Below, in pieces: positions 18,324 to 26,892 of a stretch of 64,000 bases of DNA. The DNA is from Roseateles toxinivorans. Lineage in GTDB: Bacteria; Pseudomonadota; Gammaproteobacteria; Burkholderiales; Burkholderiaceae_C. Both the position numbers and the translations under genes were made by a program. The first letter of the stretch is position 1. The number at the start of each line of letters is the position of its first letter. A model generated the notes under the pieces. That model was not told where the DNA came from and ran no database searches. It was given only the letters and a program-made list of their open reading frames with translations. The DNA lies in assembly GCF_004362525.1 (NCBI RefSeq), contig NZ_SNXS01000003.1, positions 434,001 to 498,000 on the forward strand, given 5' to 3'.

Positions 18324-20354
18324 TCAGTTCTTGATGGTCTTCAGCGCCGCGGCGCCGATGCCAAACTGATACAGAATCTGTGTCCACTCCTTGGCTTCTT
18401 GAACGAAGGAGGTCTTGTTGAGTTCTTCAGGCACAAAGATCGTGTCTCCCGGCTCGGCGGGAATGGCCTCCAGCTTGTCGCCTCCGGCCAGTATCCAGCC
18501 GCTCGACCGCTGTCGGGCACTCACGACGCTGCCGTTGGCGCGCAACACGAAGATGCTGTTGGTGTCTGCGCCTCGGGTGGGGCCGCCGGCCAACCTGAGA
18601 AACTCGTTGACCGAGCCGCCCGTGGCGAACAGGTAGCTGCCTCCGTTGAACACGCTGCCGAATACGCCCACCGTGGTAGGACGCGGAGGAATGAGCAGGC
18701 GATCCCCGTCCTCCAGCGCAAGCTCCGGCAGGGTCGATGCGTTGGGGGTCAGCTGCAGCACGATGCGCCCGGTCGGTCGGACCGCCCGCAGGCGCTCGAT
18801 CAGCTTTGTGGACCCTTGGGACCGCGTTGCCTGGGCCGTGGCCTCATCAGCGCTCAATGCTCGCTGTGTGGTTGTGCTGCGGGTGAACTCGGTTTCGAGA
18901 TCTCGGAGCGCGCGCTCGTAATTGTCCTGCTGGCTCAGCCGGACGCTCTCGCGATTGAACTCGGTGCCGAAGATGTAGGCGCCCGGTGTCAGCCCGCCTG
19001 CGGCTCGGATGGCATCGGCCAGCGTGCTGTTGGCCGGCATGATGAATTCCCCGGGCCGCAGCACCTCCCCCTCTACTCTGACGCGCTTGTTCTGCTTGTG
19101 CTGGGGCAGCGTCATTTCGACGGCGCTGTAGGCGCGATACAGATCGCCGCTGCGGGGCTGCAGTGTGCCGCTTGCCGGCAGGTTGAGGTCGCTGATGCGC
19201 AGATCGTTGCGGGCATCCAATCGTTCGACCGTGACACGCGATCGATCTGCCACGGCGGTGAAGCCGCCGGCCATGGCCAGCAAATCGTCAACAGTCTCGT
19301 TGGGGCGCAGCTCAAAGATGGCCGGCGTGTTGACGCTGCCGATCAGGGCCACCTGCGGACCGACCGATCCGATGTGTATTACATCCTCGCTCTGCAAGGA
19401 CTTGTCTGCCGTCTTGTCGCCCTTGAGCAAGAGCGCATAGAAGTCAAAATTCGAGACCAGCTTTCCTGACCGGCGCAGCTCGATATTGCGGAAGCTGCCC
19501 GCCACCGATGGGCCTCCTGCCTGCATCAAGGCATTGACCAGCGTTGAGAGGCTGCTGACGGTGTACGCCCCCGGACGCTTGGTGGCCCCCGTCACATAGA
19601 CGCGGATGCTGCGCAGGCGACCGAGTGAAGCGCTCAGCTTGTAGTTCTTGAAAACATGGGAGACCCGCTGATCGATGGCCGAACCAAGTTCGCCATAGCG
19701 CAGTCCTGCCACCATCACCGGGCCGATGCGCGGCAGGCTTATCCGGCCGCTGCGATCCACTGTCAGCTTCAGATCGGCTTCCACCGATCCCCATAGGGTC
19801 ACCAGGACTTCGTCGCCGATACCGATGACATAGTCTTGTGGAATCTGGTTGCCGCTTTCCTGGGTCAGCATGGGGGTGGCGGCCTGGAGCAACTCGGCGC
19901 CGAAGCGACGGATGATGGGCGCTCCGGTTTCCGGCTCACCGGCTGCGCGTTGGGCGTAGCGCTCGAACTCGCTGGACAGGTATGAGCCGACGGGTGAGCG
20001 ATCACGCGGGAGAACGGTTTCGCGCTCGGTCTCCGACCTGCGCCGCTCGTCACGCTGGTTGTCCTCGGTAACGTTCCGGCGAGCCGGACGCTGCGTTGTC
20101 GGGCGTTCGGTGTTGTCTTCGTTGCCGCGGGTTTCCGTGTTGCTGGTGCCGAGGCGCACCGGCCCCAAGCCATCACTCTGGCTGTTCTGTGCCAATGACC
20201 ATGATGGCGCCAGAATTTGCCCGGCAATGAGCGCTGCAGCAAGAACTGGTCGCGCTTTCCAGGGGTCCGTTGCGGGACTTGGTGTGGCTGCAGGGGCCGC
20301 CGACTCAGCGCCTGTGCCAAGCCTCAAAAAACGCCAAAACTCGCAGAGCCTCAT
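18324..20354 (-). CDS. Polysaccharide export outer-membrane protein (Wza-like, SLBB domains)
   Basis: A 676-residue exporter, larger than Wza of E. coli. An N-terminal hydrophobic segment (about 36-56, ending SWSLAQ) is a probable signal peptide without a lipobox cysteine. A low-complexity Arg/Thr/Glu-rich region (about 60-125) precedes the polysaccharide-export domain (YVIGIGDEVLVTLWGSVEAD, DRSGRISLPRIGPV) and then at least three SLBB-type beta-grasp repeats (IRVYVTGATKRPGAYTV; VALIGSVNTPAIFELRP; VRVEGEVLRPGEFIMP; VGVFGSVFNGGSYLF). Hydrophilic C terminus with no obvious beta-barrel. It is the first gene of the minus-strand polysaccharide operon; a TAGAAT -10-like hexamer lies at 20414-20419 on the minus strand. 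Confidence 0.9.
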   Translation of the reverse strand: MRLCEFWRFLRLGTGAESAAPAATPSPATDPWKARPVLAAALIAGQILAPSWSLAQNSQSDGLGPVRLGTSNTETRGNEDNTERPTTQRPARRNVTEDNQRDERRRSETERETVLPRDRSPVGSYLSSEFERYAQRAAGEPETGAPIIRRFGAELLQAATPMLTQESGNQIPQDYVIGIGDEVLVTLWGSVEADLKLTVDRSGRISLPRIGPVMVAGLRYGELGSAIDQRVSHVFKNYKLSASLGRLRSIRVYVTGATKRPGAYTVSSLSTLVNALMQAGGPSVAGSFRNIELRRSGKLVSNFDFYALLLKGDKTADKSLQSEDVIHIGSVGPQVALIGSVNTPAIFELRPNETVDDLLAMAGGFTAVADRSRVTVERLDARNDLRISDLNLPASGTLQPRSGDLYRAYSAVEMTLPQHKQNKRVRVEGEVLRPGEFIMPANSTLADAIRAAGGLTPGAYIFGTEFNRESVRLSQQDNYERALRDLETEFTRSTTTQRALSADEATAQATRSQGSTKLIERLRAVRPTGRIVLQLTPNASTLPELALEDGDRLLIPPRPTTVGVFGSVFNGGSYLFATGGSVNEFLRLAGGPTRGADTNSIFVLRANGSVVSARQRSSGWILAGGDKLEAIPAEPGDTIFVPEELNKTSFVQEAKEWTQILYQFGIGAAALKTIKN

Positions 20355-20413
20355 GGATTCTCGCTATGAATATCTATGTGAGCCCGCCAGCGGCGAGCTT
20401 TCAAACCGACCGC

Positions 20414-20419
20414 ATTCTA
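20414..20419 (-). promoter_or_regulatory. Candidate -10 element for the polysaccharide operon
   Basis: On the minus strand the hexamer reads TAGAAT, one mismatch from the sigma-70 -10 consensus, about 60 bp before the ATG of the Wza-like gene at 20354. No convincing -35 hexamer is present at 16-18 bp, so activation by a regulator is possible. The 125-bp region also contains the start-proximal element of the divergent gene. Confidence 0.3.
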
Positions 20420-20466
20420 GCGGCCGCCCGCCGTCTCGCTCGGTAAGTCGTCAACGGCTCGGCGGC

Positions 20467-20472
20467 TACACT
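20467..20472 (+). promoter_or_regulatory. Candidate -10 element, start-proximal
   Basis: TACACT ends 7 bases before the ATG at 20480, placing the predicted transcription start at or next to the start codon. The -35 region is weak. The same geometry recurs before rhlE and the yceD homologue. Confidence 0.35.
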
Positions 20473-20479
20473 ACCGGGC

Positions 20480-21625
20480 ATGCCTCACTTGCTCGTCCCG
20501 TTCTTTGTCGCCGTCTTGGTTACCCTGTTCGTCATTCGTTCGGCTCGCTCGCATGGGCAGCTCACCGGGGATATCGATCTGTCGGGACCGCAGAAATTTC
20601 ATGCCCGACCCGTGCCGCGCATTGGCGGGGTCGGCCTGTTCCTCGGGCTGCTGGCCGGTGCAGCCTTTGTTTGGTTCCAGGGCAGGGGGGATGCTCAGCT
20701 GGGATTCTTGCTGCTGGCCTGCGGCGTGCCAGCGTTCGCAGCGGGGCTTGCCGAGGATTTGACCAAGCGGGTTTCGCCGCTCAAACGCCTCTTCGCCACC
20801 GGTGTGTCGGCGGCCCTGGCGGCCGTCTTGCTGGGCGGTCAAATAGTCCGGACCGATATCCCCGGGCTGGACTGGTTGGTGGGCACAACGGCCGGCGCAT
20901 TGGTGGTCACGGTTTTTGTCGTGGCCGGGGTCGCCAACGCGGTCAACATCATTGACGGGTTCAATGGGCTGTCGTCGATGTGCGTTGTGCTGATGCTGCT
21001 CGTCATCGCCTATGTGGCCAATCAGGTGGGCGACAGCACCTTGGCGCTGTGGGCCCTGGCCGGGGTGGGCGCCGTTCTGGGGTTCTTCGTCTGGAACTTC
21101 CCGGCGGGCCTGATATTCCTTGGCGACGGTGGGGCCTACTTTCTAGGCTTTTATGTGGCGGAGTTGTCGATCCTGCTTGTGGCCCGGCATAGCGAGGTCT
21201 CGCCACTGTTTGCTCTCATGGTCTGCATCTATCCCGTGTTCGAGACCGTCTTCTCGATCTACCGACGACGTTTCCTCCGCGCTTCACCACCCGGACTCCC
21301 GGATGGTATTCATCTGCATTCACTGGTCTACCGTCGCGTCATGCGGTGGGCCGTCGGGGTTTCCGATGTGCGGATGATCACCCGCAGGAATTCGATGACG
21401 GCTCCGTACTTGTGGATGCTCTGCACCACGTCGCTCGTGCCTGCTCTGCTGTTCTGGGATTCGACCCCGATGCTTGCCGCCTGTATTGTGCTGTTTGGTG
21501 TTTCCTATGTGGCAATCTACTGGCGTATTGTCAGATTCAGAACGCCGAAGTGGTTGGTGTTTCGCGGCAGCTCAAGCGCTGCGCCTGTGGGTGACAGTGA
21601 CCTGGTGCGCACCGACAAATCCTAG
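20480..21625 (+). CDS. WecA/MraY-family undecaprenyl-phosphate sugar-1-phosphate transferase
   Basis: A 381-residue polytopic enzyme with about 11 hydrophobic helices. It carries the MraY/WecA signatures: PVPRIGGVGLFLGLL near the N terminus, the acidic AEDLTK motif, NAVNIIDGFNGLS, IFLGDGGAYFLGF, and the cytoplasmic HLHSLVYRR loop of the HxH type. It should move a sugar-1-phosphate (probably GlcNAc-1-P or a derivative) onto undecaprenyl phosphate, starting the repeat unit finished by the divergent cluster. A C-terminal hydrophilic tail is present. The ATG lies only 7 bases after a TACACT hexamer (20467-20472), so the transcript may be leaderless. Confidence 0.88.
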   Translation: MPHLLVPFFVAVLVTLFVIRSARSHGQLTGDIDLSGPQKFHARPVPRIGGVGLFLGLLAGAAFVWFQGRGDAQLGFLLLACGVPAFAAGLAEDLTKRVSPLKRLFATGVSAALAAVLLGGQIVRTDIPGLDWLVGTTAGALVVTVFVVAGVANAVNIIDGFNGLSSMCVVLMLLVIAYVANQVGDSTLALWALAGVGAVLGFFVWNFPAGLIFLGDGGAYFLGFYVAELSILLVARHSEVSPLFALMVCIYPVFETVFSIYRRRFLRASPPGLPDGIHLHSLVYRRVMRWAVGVSDVRMITRRNSMTAPYLWMLCTTSLVPALLFWDSTPMLAACIVLFGVSYVAIYWRIVRFRTPKWLVFRGSSSAAPVGDSDLVRTDKS

Positions 21626-21643
21626 GTGCTTGGGCAAATAGCG

Positions 21644-21649
21644 GATAAT
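21644..21649 (+). promoter_or_regulatory. Candidate -10 element of rhlE, start-proximal
   Basis: GATAAT (one mismatch from consensus) ends 8 bases before the rhlE ATG. Poor -35. Implies a leader of zero to two nucleotides if used. Confidence 0.35.
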
Positions 21650-21657
21650 CGAGGACT

Positions 21658-23142
21658 ATGACCGAACAAACAGTCCCTGAAGTTTTCGCCACACGTTTTG
21701 ACTCGCTCGCGCTGGACGCGAAGCTTTTGCGGGCTGTGATCGACTCCGGCTACACGGAGATGACCCCCATCCAGGCCAAGGCGATCCCCCTTGTTCTGGA
21801 CGGCCGTGACGTGATGGGCGCCGCCCAGACAGGCACCGGCAAGACCGCCGCCTTCTCGTTGCCGCTGCTGCAGCGCATGCTCAAGCATGAGAACGCCAGC
21901 ACCTCGCCGGCACGGCATCCGGTGCGTGCGCTGGTACTGGCGCCGACGCGTGAACTCGCCGATCAGGTGGCCAACAACGTCAAGGCCTATTCCAAACACA
22001 CGCAGTTGCGCGCCACCGTGGTGTTTGGCGGCATCGACATGAAGCCGCAGACGGCGCAGCTGAAGGCCGGCGTCGAGGTCTTGATCGCCACGCCAGGCCG
22101 CCTGCTGGACCATATCGAAGCGAAGAACTGTTCGCTGGGTCAGGTGGAATACGTGGTGCTGGACGAGGCTGACCGGATGCTCGACATCGGCTTCCTGCCG
22201 GACCTGCAGCGCATCCTCAGCTATCTGCCCAAGGCCCGCCAGACGCTGCTGTTCTCGGCCACCTTCTCGCCCGAGATCAAGCGTCTGGCCGAGAGCTATC
22301 TGCAAAACCCCATTCTGGTCGAGGTGGCACGCCCGAACGCCACGGCGACCAATGTCGAGCAGCGTTTCTACAGCGTGGCGACCGACGACAAGCGCGGCGC
22401 CGTGCTGAAGCTGATCAAGGACCGTGCGCTGACCCAGGCCATCGTGTTCGTCAACTCCAAGCTCGGTTGCGCCCGCCTGGCCCGCTCGTTCGAGCGCGAC
22501 GGCCTGCGCACCAATGCGCTGCATGGCGACAAGTCGCAGGACGAACGCCTGAAGGCGCTGGAAGCCTTCAAGCGCGGCGAGGTGGACGTGCTGGTCTGCA
22601 CCGACGTGGCCGCCCGCGGCCTGGACATTGCCGATCTGCCGGCCGTGTTCAACTTCGACGTGCCCTTCAATGCCGAAGACTATGTGCACCGCATCGGCCG
22701 CACCGGCCGTGCCGGCGCCTCCGGCCTGGCCGTGACCCTGGTGACCCGTGACGACCAGCGCCTGGTGGCCGATATCGAGAAGCTGATCAAGAAGAAGATC
22801 GAACTCGAGGCGATCGAGCTGGACGATCAGCGCCCGGCACGTCCGCCGCGTCGCAGCCACGAAGAATCGTCCGATGCCCCGCGCAGCGAGCCCCGTGAAG
22901 TGCGCGAACGCAGTGCGCCGGCACGCTCCAGCTACAGCGCACCGCGCGCGGCGCCGCGCAGTAGCGACCCCTTCTTCGACAAGCCCTACGAGCCCAGCAG
23001 CGCCTCCAGCGATGCACCGGCCTGGGAGTCGGCCGCCAATGCGCCGTCTGCGGGCAAGGCCATTTCGGCCAATATCAAGCCGAAGAAGAAGGTCGCCGCC
23101 CTGTTCGGCGCCAAGGTCGCTGAGACCGCGGCCTCATCCTGA
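21658..23142 (+). CDS. rhlE: DEAD-box ATP-dependent RNA helicase RhlE-like
   Basis: A 494-residue RNA helicase used in RNA remodelling, ribosome assembly and RNA decay. Conserved motifs are complete: AAQTGTGKTAAF (motif I), APTRELADQ (Ia), ATPGRLLDH (Ib), VLDEADRMLD (II), FSATFS (III), VFVNSKL (IV), CTDVAARGLDIADLP (V) and HRIGRTGRAG (VI). The C-terminal tail (about 380-494) is basic, Arg/Pro/Ser-rich and ends with KPKKKVAALFGAKV, as in betaproteobacterial RhlE proteins. A GATAAT hexamer ends 8 bp before the ATG; a GAGGA sequence lies directly before it but is very close. The stop codon falls in a 10-bp tandem repeat. Confidence 0.93.
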   Translation: MTEQTVPEVFATRFDSLALDAKLLRAVIDSGYTEMTPIQAKAIPLVLDGRDVMGAAQTGTGKTAAFSLPLLQRMLKHENASTSPARHPVRALVLAPTRELADQVANNVKAYSKHTQLRATVVFGGIDMKPQTAQLKAGVEVLIATPGRLLDHIEAKNCSLGQVEYVVLDEADRMLDIGFLPDLQRILSYLPKARQTLLFSATFSPEIKRLAESYLQNPILVEVARPNATATNVEQRFYSVATDDKRGAVLKLIKDRALTQAIVFVNSKLGCARLARSFERDGLRTNALHGDKSQDERLKALEAFKRGEVDVLVCTDVAARGLDIADLPAVFNFDVPFNAEDYVHRIGRTGRAGASGLAVTLVTRDDQRLVADIEKLIKKKIELEAIELDDQRPARPPRRSHEESSDAPRSEPREVRERSAPARSSYSAPRAAPRSSDPFFDKPYEPSSASSDAPAWESAANAPSAGKAISANIKPKKKVAALFGAKVAETAASS

Positions 23143-23180
23143 TTTGTTCTGATTTGTTCTGATTTGTCCTGATTTGTCCT
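23141..23180. repeat. Tandem 10-bp repeat, four units
   Basis: Four consecutive 10-mers, GATTTGTTCT twice then GATTTGTCCT twice, with a degenerate fifth copy (GAATCGTGCT). The array starts inside the rhlE stop codon and fills the space before the convergent methyltransferase gene, which ends at 23194. It is AT-richer than its surroundings and is a candidate variable-number tandem repeat. Confidence 0.9.
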
Positions 23181-23193
23181 GAATCGTGCTGGC

Positions 23194-23958
23194 CTAGCCG
23201 GCCAGCAGCGCAAACACCGCCGGCACCTTGTCCGGCATCGCCTTGGGCTTGGCCTTCCACTGTGCCACCGTGCTTGTGCGTGTCCAGCCGCCGGGCAGGG
23301 TCAGCCCGCAGCTGACCGACAACTGCGTCTGCGGCTGCAAGCCGGCCAGCAGACCATCGAGCAGGGCCTGGTTGCGGTAGGGCGTTTCAATCATCAGCTG
23401 GGTCTGGCCCAGCCGCCGCGACAGACCCTCCAGCTCGCGCAGCTTGGCCGTGCGTGCGGCCGCATCGACCGGCAGGTAGCCGACAAAGGCAAAGCTCTGG
23501 CCGTTCAGGCCGCTGGCGCCCAACGCCAGCAGCAGGGAGCTGGGCCCGCTCAGCGGCGCGACTTCGATGCCCTCCGCATGGGCGGCGGCCACCAGCAAGG
23601 CACCCGGATCGGCGATCGCGGGCAGGCCGGCCTCCGATATCAGGCCGATGTCATGCCCGGCACGTGCCGGCGCCAGCAGGGCCGGCCAGGGGCTGGTTGC
23701 CGTGTCCGGCTGAGCCCGGCCCTTGGGCGGGCGAGGCATCTCGACGATATTCAGGCTTTGCAGCGGCTGGACCAGCGGCTGTATGGCATCGATCCGCTTC
23801 AGGAAGGCCCGCGTGGTCTTGGCGTTCTCGGCCACCCAGTAAGTCAGCCTGGCGGCGGTGCGTATCACCTCCAGCGGCAGCACCTCCTGCAGGTCCACCG
23901 CAGCGCCGTCCACGCCAAAGTCCAGCGTGTTGGGGATCAGTATCAGTTTGCCGCTCAT
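23194..23958 (-). CDS. SAM-dependent methyltransferase, RsmI/tetrapyrrole-methylase fold
   Basis: A 254-residue protein of the tetrapyrrole methylase superfamily related to RsmI (16S rRNA C1402 ribose methyltransferase). Visible are LILIPNTLDFG at the N terminus, WVAENAKTTRAFLKR, DIGLISEAGLPAIADPGALLVAAAH (SAM-binding region) and APLSGPSSLLLALGASGLNGQSFAFVGYLP. This second, shorter RsmI paralogue next to maf is common in Betaproteobacteria; its RNA or protein target is not established to my knowledge. It overlaps maf by 4 bp (ATGA), so the two are translationally coupled. Confidence 0.82.
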   Translation of the reverse strand: MSGKLILIPNTLDFGVDGAAVDLQEVLPLEVIRTAARLTYWVAENAKTTRAFLKRIDAIQPLVQPLQSLNIVEMPRPPKGRAQPDTATSPWPALLAPARAGHDIGLISEAGLPAIADPGALLVAAAHAEGIEVAPLSGPSSLLLALGASGLNGQSFAFVGYLPVDAAARTAKLRELEGLSRRLGQTQLMIETPYRNQALLDGLLAGLQPQTQLSVSCGLTLPGGWTRTSTVAQWKAKPKAMPDKVPAVFALLAG

Positions 23959-24545
23959 GACAAGGGATCCAGGCCGGCGGCTCGCAGCATGCTGCAGACG
24001 CGTATCAGCGGCAGGCCCACCAGGGCCGTCGGGTCGTCCGACTCCATTGCGCTGACCAGGGCAATGCCCAGCGCCTCGGACTTGGCGCTGCCGGCGCAGT
24101 CGTACGGCTCCTCGGCGCGCAGATAGGCCTCGATCTCGGCATCGCTCAGGTCACGAAAGCGCACCGTCACCGGGGCCAGGTCTTGCGCCTCGAATCCCGT
24201 CGCCTGGCAGACCACGGCCACGGCAGTCTGGAACACCACCGCCTGGCCGCGCATCGCGCGCAGCTGCTCGACCGCGCGCTCATGGGTGCCGGGCTTGCCC
24301 AGGCTCTGGCCATTCAGGTCGGCGACCTGGTCGGAACCGATGACGATGGCCTGCGGATGCAGGGCCGCCACGGCGCGCGCCTTGGCCAGTGCGAGGCGGC
24401 GGGCCAGCACGACAGGCGCTTCACCGGGCAGAGGGGTTTCATCGACATCGGGTGCGGCCACGGTGAAGGGCAGGCGCAGGCGCTCCAGCAGTTCGCGCCG
24501 GTAGCGCGAGGTGGAGCCCAGAATGAGGGCGGGGCGGTTTTGCAT
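23955..24545 (-). CDS. maf: Maf-family nucleotide pyrophosphatase (YceF-like)
   Basis: A 196-residue Maf/YceF enzyme, which hydrolyses non-canonical or methylated nucleoside triphosphates such as m7GTP. Motifs: ILGSTSRYRRELLERL at the N terminus, DVDETPLPGE, VIGSDQVADLNG and, in the C-terminal half, AYLRAEEPYDCAGSAKSEALG with the conserved Glu/Asp/Lys set. Lengths agree with the family. It is divergent from the yceD homologue with 60 bp between, and followed by the RsmI-like methyltransferase. Confidence 0.92.
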   Translation of the reverse strand: MQNRPALILGSTSRYRRELLERLRLPFTVAAPDVDETPLPGEAPVVLARRLALAKARAVAALHPQAIVIGSDQVADLNGQSLGKPGTHERAVEQLRAMRGQAVVFQTAVAVVCQATGFEAQDLAPVTVRFRDLSDAEIEAYLRAEEPYDCAGSAKSEALGIALVSAMESDDPTALVGLPLIRVCSMLRAAGLDPLS

Positions 24546-24592
24546 GCTGGCATTGTCCCATCCGGGCGCGGCACCGCCCGTGGGCCAGCCTT

Positions 24593-24598
24593 TACACT
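24593..24598 (+). promoter_or_regulatory. Candidate -10 element of the yceD homologue, start-proximal
   Basis: TACACT ends 6 bases before the ATG at 24605, again predicting a leaderless or nearly leaderless transcript. The intergenic region shared with maf is only 60 bp and its -35 position is GC-rich and non-consensus. Confidence 0.35.
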
Positions 24599-24604
24599 CG
24601 ACCC

Positions 24605-25186
24605 ATGAGAGTTCGTGTATTTGATCCCCTGAAGCTGGACATGGAGCTGTTCGCCCGCGATGGCGCCGAGCTGTCTGGCACCTGGCCCGCTGCCTCCCTG
24701 GAGCGTCTGGCCGAAGATGCCGCGCCCGAAGCGCCCGCCAGCGGCTGGCCCGAGGTGACCTGGTCGGCGCGCGGCGAGGAGCGACAGCCCCGAGGCGGCG
24801 AGGCGCAGACCTGGCTGCATCTGCAGGCCGGCGCCACCGTGGCCCTGACCTGCCAGCGCTGCCTGCAGCCGGTGCGCGCGGCGCTGAAGCTGCAGCGCGA
24901 TTTCCGTTTCGTGCGCGACGAGCAGCTTGCCATCCAGCTCGATGCCGATGCCGAAGAGGATGTGCTGACTCTGCAACGCCATATGAGCCTGCTCGAGCTG
25001 GTGGAAGACGAACTGCTGCTGGCCCTGCCCATCGTGCCGCGCCACCAGACCTGCCCCAAGCCCCTGCCTATGCCGATCGACGACCTGGATATGCCGGCTC
25101 TTGAGGGCGAGCAGGACGGCGAGAAGGAGCGCAAAAATCCCTTCGCGGCGCTGGCGGCGCTGAAGAAGACGGAGCCCAATGATTGA
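24605..25186 (+). CDS. yceD: DUF177 protein (YceD-like), 23S rRNA accumulation factor family
   Basis: A 193-residue DUF177/YceD protein. The region AGATVALTCQRCLQPVRAAL (about residues 77-96) shows the conserved CQRC segment of this family, followed by an acidic central stretch (LDADAEEDVL) and the conserved LVEDELLLALPIVPRH. YceD homologues are linked to 23S rRNA accumulation and almost always precede rpmF; here rpmF lies 190 bp downstream. Cytoplasmic. The start is fixed by the family N terminus (LDPLKLDMELFARDG-like) and the ATG at 24605. Confidence 0.87.
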   Translation: MRVRVFDPLKLDMELFARDGAELSGTWPAASLERLAEDAAPEAPASGWPEVTWSARGEERQPRGGEAQTWLHLQAGATVALTCQRCLQPVRAALKLQRDFRFVRDEQLAIQLDADAEEDVLTLQRHMSLLELVEDELLLALPIVPRHQTCPKPLPMPIDDLDMPALEGEQDGEKERKNPFAALAALKKTEPND

Positions 25187-25376
25187 GGTCCGGCACGGCC
25201 ATCTGGCCATGTTGGCCGTATCGTGCTAGAATCTTTGGCTTTCCCCGGTGCGAAGAACTCGCAGGCATGTTGCCGCGAGCGGGCCCGGGAGTCGGAAGGC
25301 AGGCGGCTTGTGGGCCGAACAGACCAAGCCGGTCTGTTTCCAGAGCCACCCCCGCCGCATTGTTAGGAGAATCCCC

Positions 25377-25559
25377 ATGGCCGTTCAGCAAAACAAGAAG
25401 TCGCCTTCCAAGCGTGGTATGCACCGTTCGCACAATGCCCTGGTCACCCCGGGCACCGCGATCGAGCCGACCACCGGCGAGCAGCATCTGCGTCACCACA
25501 TCAGCCCCAACGGTTTCTACCGTGGGCGCAAGGTCCTGAAGACCAAGGCCGACGCCTGA
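25377..25559 (+). CDS. rpmF: 50S ribosomal protein L32
   Basis: A 60-residue ribosomal protein starting [19 protein letters not shown], the L32 signature. The C-terminal half ([20 protein letters not shown]) matches the proteobacterial form without the four zinc-binding cysteines. ATG 25377 has a strong Shine-Dalgarno (TAGGAGA, 25364-25370). The open frame extends 43 codons upstream without support. A rho-independent terminator at 25637-25669 follows. The 190-bp upstream region contains a TAGAAT hexamer at about 25225-25230 that may drive a separate transcript with a leader of about 140 nt. Confidence 0.97.
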   Translation: MAVQQNKKSPSKRGMHRSHNALVTPGTAIEPTTGEQHLRHHISPNGFYRGRKVLKTKADA

Positions 25560-25636
25560 GTTGAAACTCAGCACGGGCGGTGGGTGCCAGGCACTCATCA
25601 CTCGTCGGACATGTCCTCGTTGACCGCTTAAGATCA

Positions 25637-25669
25637 CCCGGCCTGCAATCCCCGCAGCGCCGGGTTTTT
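25637..25669 (+). terminator. Rho-independent terminator after rpmF
   Basis: CCCGGC (25637) pairs with GCCGGG (25659-25664), extended by CTGC/GCAG with a one-base bulge and a 7-nt loop, then five T residues. It separates rpmF from the plsX-led operon. Confidence 0.8.
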
Positions 25670-25785
25670 GCGTTGGCGCGCCGGGTTTGAGGTGGCGCAG
25701 GGTCGCCCCGCTTGCTCTATGCTCGGCGCTCGCGTACCTTCTGCGTCCCACGCAGCGCCTTGCCGAGTTTCATTTTTCCCCGCGG

Positions 25786-26892
25786 ATGCCTATCTCCTCT
25801 TCTACGTCCCCCGCTGTGATCCGTCTGGCCATTGACTGCATGGGCGGCGACCACGGCCCGTCGGTGACCCTGCCTGCCACGCAGGCCTTTCTGGCCGCAC
25901 ACCCCGAAGCCGAGGTGGTGCTGGTCGGTCTGCCCGAAGCGCTGCAAGCCGCGGCCCAGTGGCCGCGCTGCCATCTGCTGGCCGCGTCCGAGGTCGTCAG
26001 CATGGACGATTCGGTCGAGGTGGCGCTGCGCCGCAAGAAGGATTCGTCGATGCGCGTGGCGATCGCGCAGGTCAAGCAGGGCGCCGATGTCGTGGTTCAG
26101 GCCCATGCCTGCGTGTCGGCTGGCAACACCGGTGCGCTGATGGCCGTGGCCCGCTATGTGCTGAAGACGCTGGAGGGCATCGACCGCCCGGCGATTGCCG
26201 CGGTGCTGCCGAATCAGCTGAATGGCTTCACCACGGTGCTCGACCTGGGCGCCAATGTCGATTGCACGGCCGAACACCTGCTGCAGTTCGCGGTCATGGG
26301 CAGCGCCCTGGTTGCCGCCGTCGATGGCAAGGAGAACCCCAGCGTGGGCCTCCTGAACATCGGCGAGGAGGCGATCAAGGGCAGCGAGACGATCAAGCGC
26401 GCCGGCGAGTTGCTGCGCGCAGCGGACGCCGCCGGCCACATGAACTTCTACGGCAATGTCGAAGGCAATGACATCTTCAAGGGAACGACCGATCTGGTCG
26501 TCTGCGATGGCTTTGTCGGCAATGTCGCGCTGAAGACGGCCGAGGGGGTGGCCGCGATGGTCTACAACATCATCAAGGAAGAGTTCACCCGCAATGCCTT
26601 CACCCGCCTGGCGGCAGTGGCGGCGATGCCGATGCTCAAGCGCTTCAAGGCCCGGGTGGACCACCGTCGCTACAGCGGCGGCGCGCTCTTGGGTCTGCGC
26701 GGGCTGGTGTTCAAGGCCCATGGCTCGTCGGACGCCTTCGCCTTCGAGCAGGCCCTGAACCGCGCTTATGATGCCGCCCGCAACCATCTGCTGGAGCGGG
26801 TACACGACCGCATTCTTTCCACGCTCTCATCAATGCCCGCCAGCGCGGCCGACGAGACGCCACAGACCGTCAAGGTCGCCACCGCCGCATGA
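25786..26892 (+). CDS. plsX: Phosphate acyltransferase PlsX
   Basis: A 368-residue enzyme that makes acyl-phosphate from acyl-ACP, the first step of the PlsX/PlsY route to phospholipids. The N terminus holds [14 protein letters not shown] and, further on, [37 protein letters not shown], and [25 protein letters not shown], all PlsX hallmarks. The start is ATG 25786 ([11 protein letters not shown]); the frame upstream to 25687 is not supported. Its stop overlaps fabH by 4 bp, and it leads the fatty-acid operon. Confidence 0.96.
   Translation: MPISSSTSPAVIRLAIDCMGGDHGPSVTLPATQAFLAAHPEAEVVLVGLPEALQAAAQWPRCHLLAASEVVSMDDSVEVALRRKKDSSMRVAIAQVKQGADVVVQAHACVSAGNTGALMAVARYVLKTLEGIDRPAIAAVLPNQLNGFTTVLDLGANVDCTAEHLLQFAVMGSALVAAVDGKENPSVGLLNIGEEAIKGSETIKRAGELLRAADAAGHMNFYGNVEGNDIFKGTTDLVVCDGFVGNVALKTAEGVAAMVYNIIKEEFTRNAFTRLAAVAAMPMLKRFKARVDHRRYSGGALLGLRGLVFKAHGSSDAFAFEQALNRAYDAARNHLLERVHDRILSTLSSMPASAADETPQTVKVATAA

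Noticed and set aside
18270-19469. Plus-strand 399-codon frame antisense to the Wza-like gene
   Set aside because: No family similarity; fully inside a minus-strand gene with clear SLBB repeats.
25717-26805. Minus-strand 362-codon frame antisense to plsX
   Set aside because: Mirror of plsX, whose motifs and operon position are decisive.
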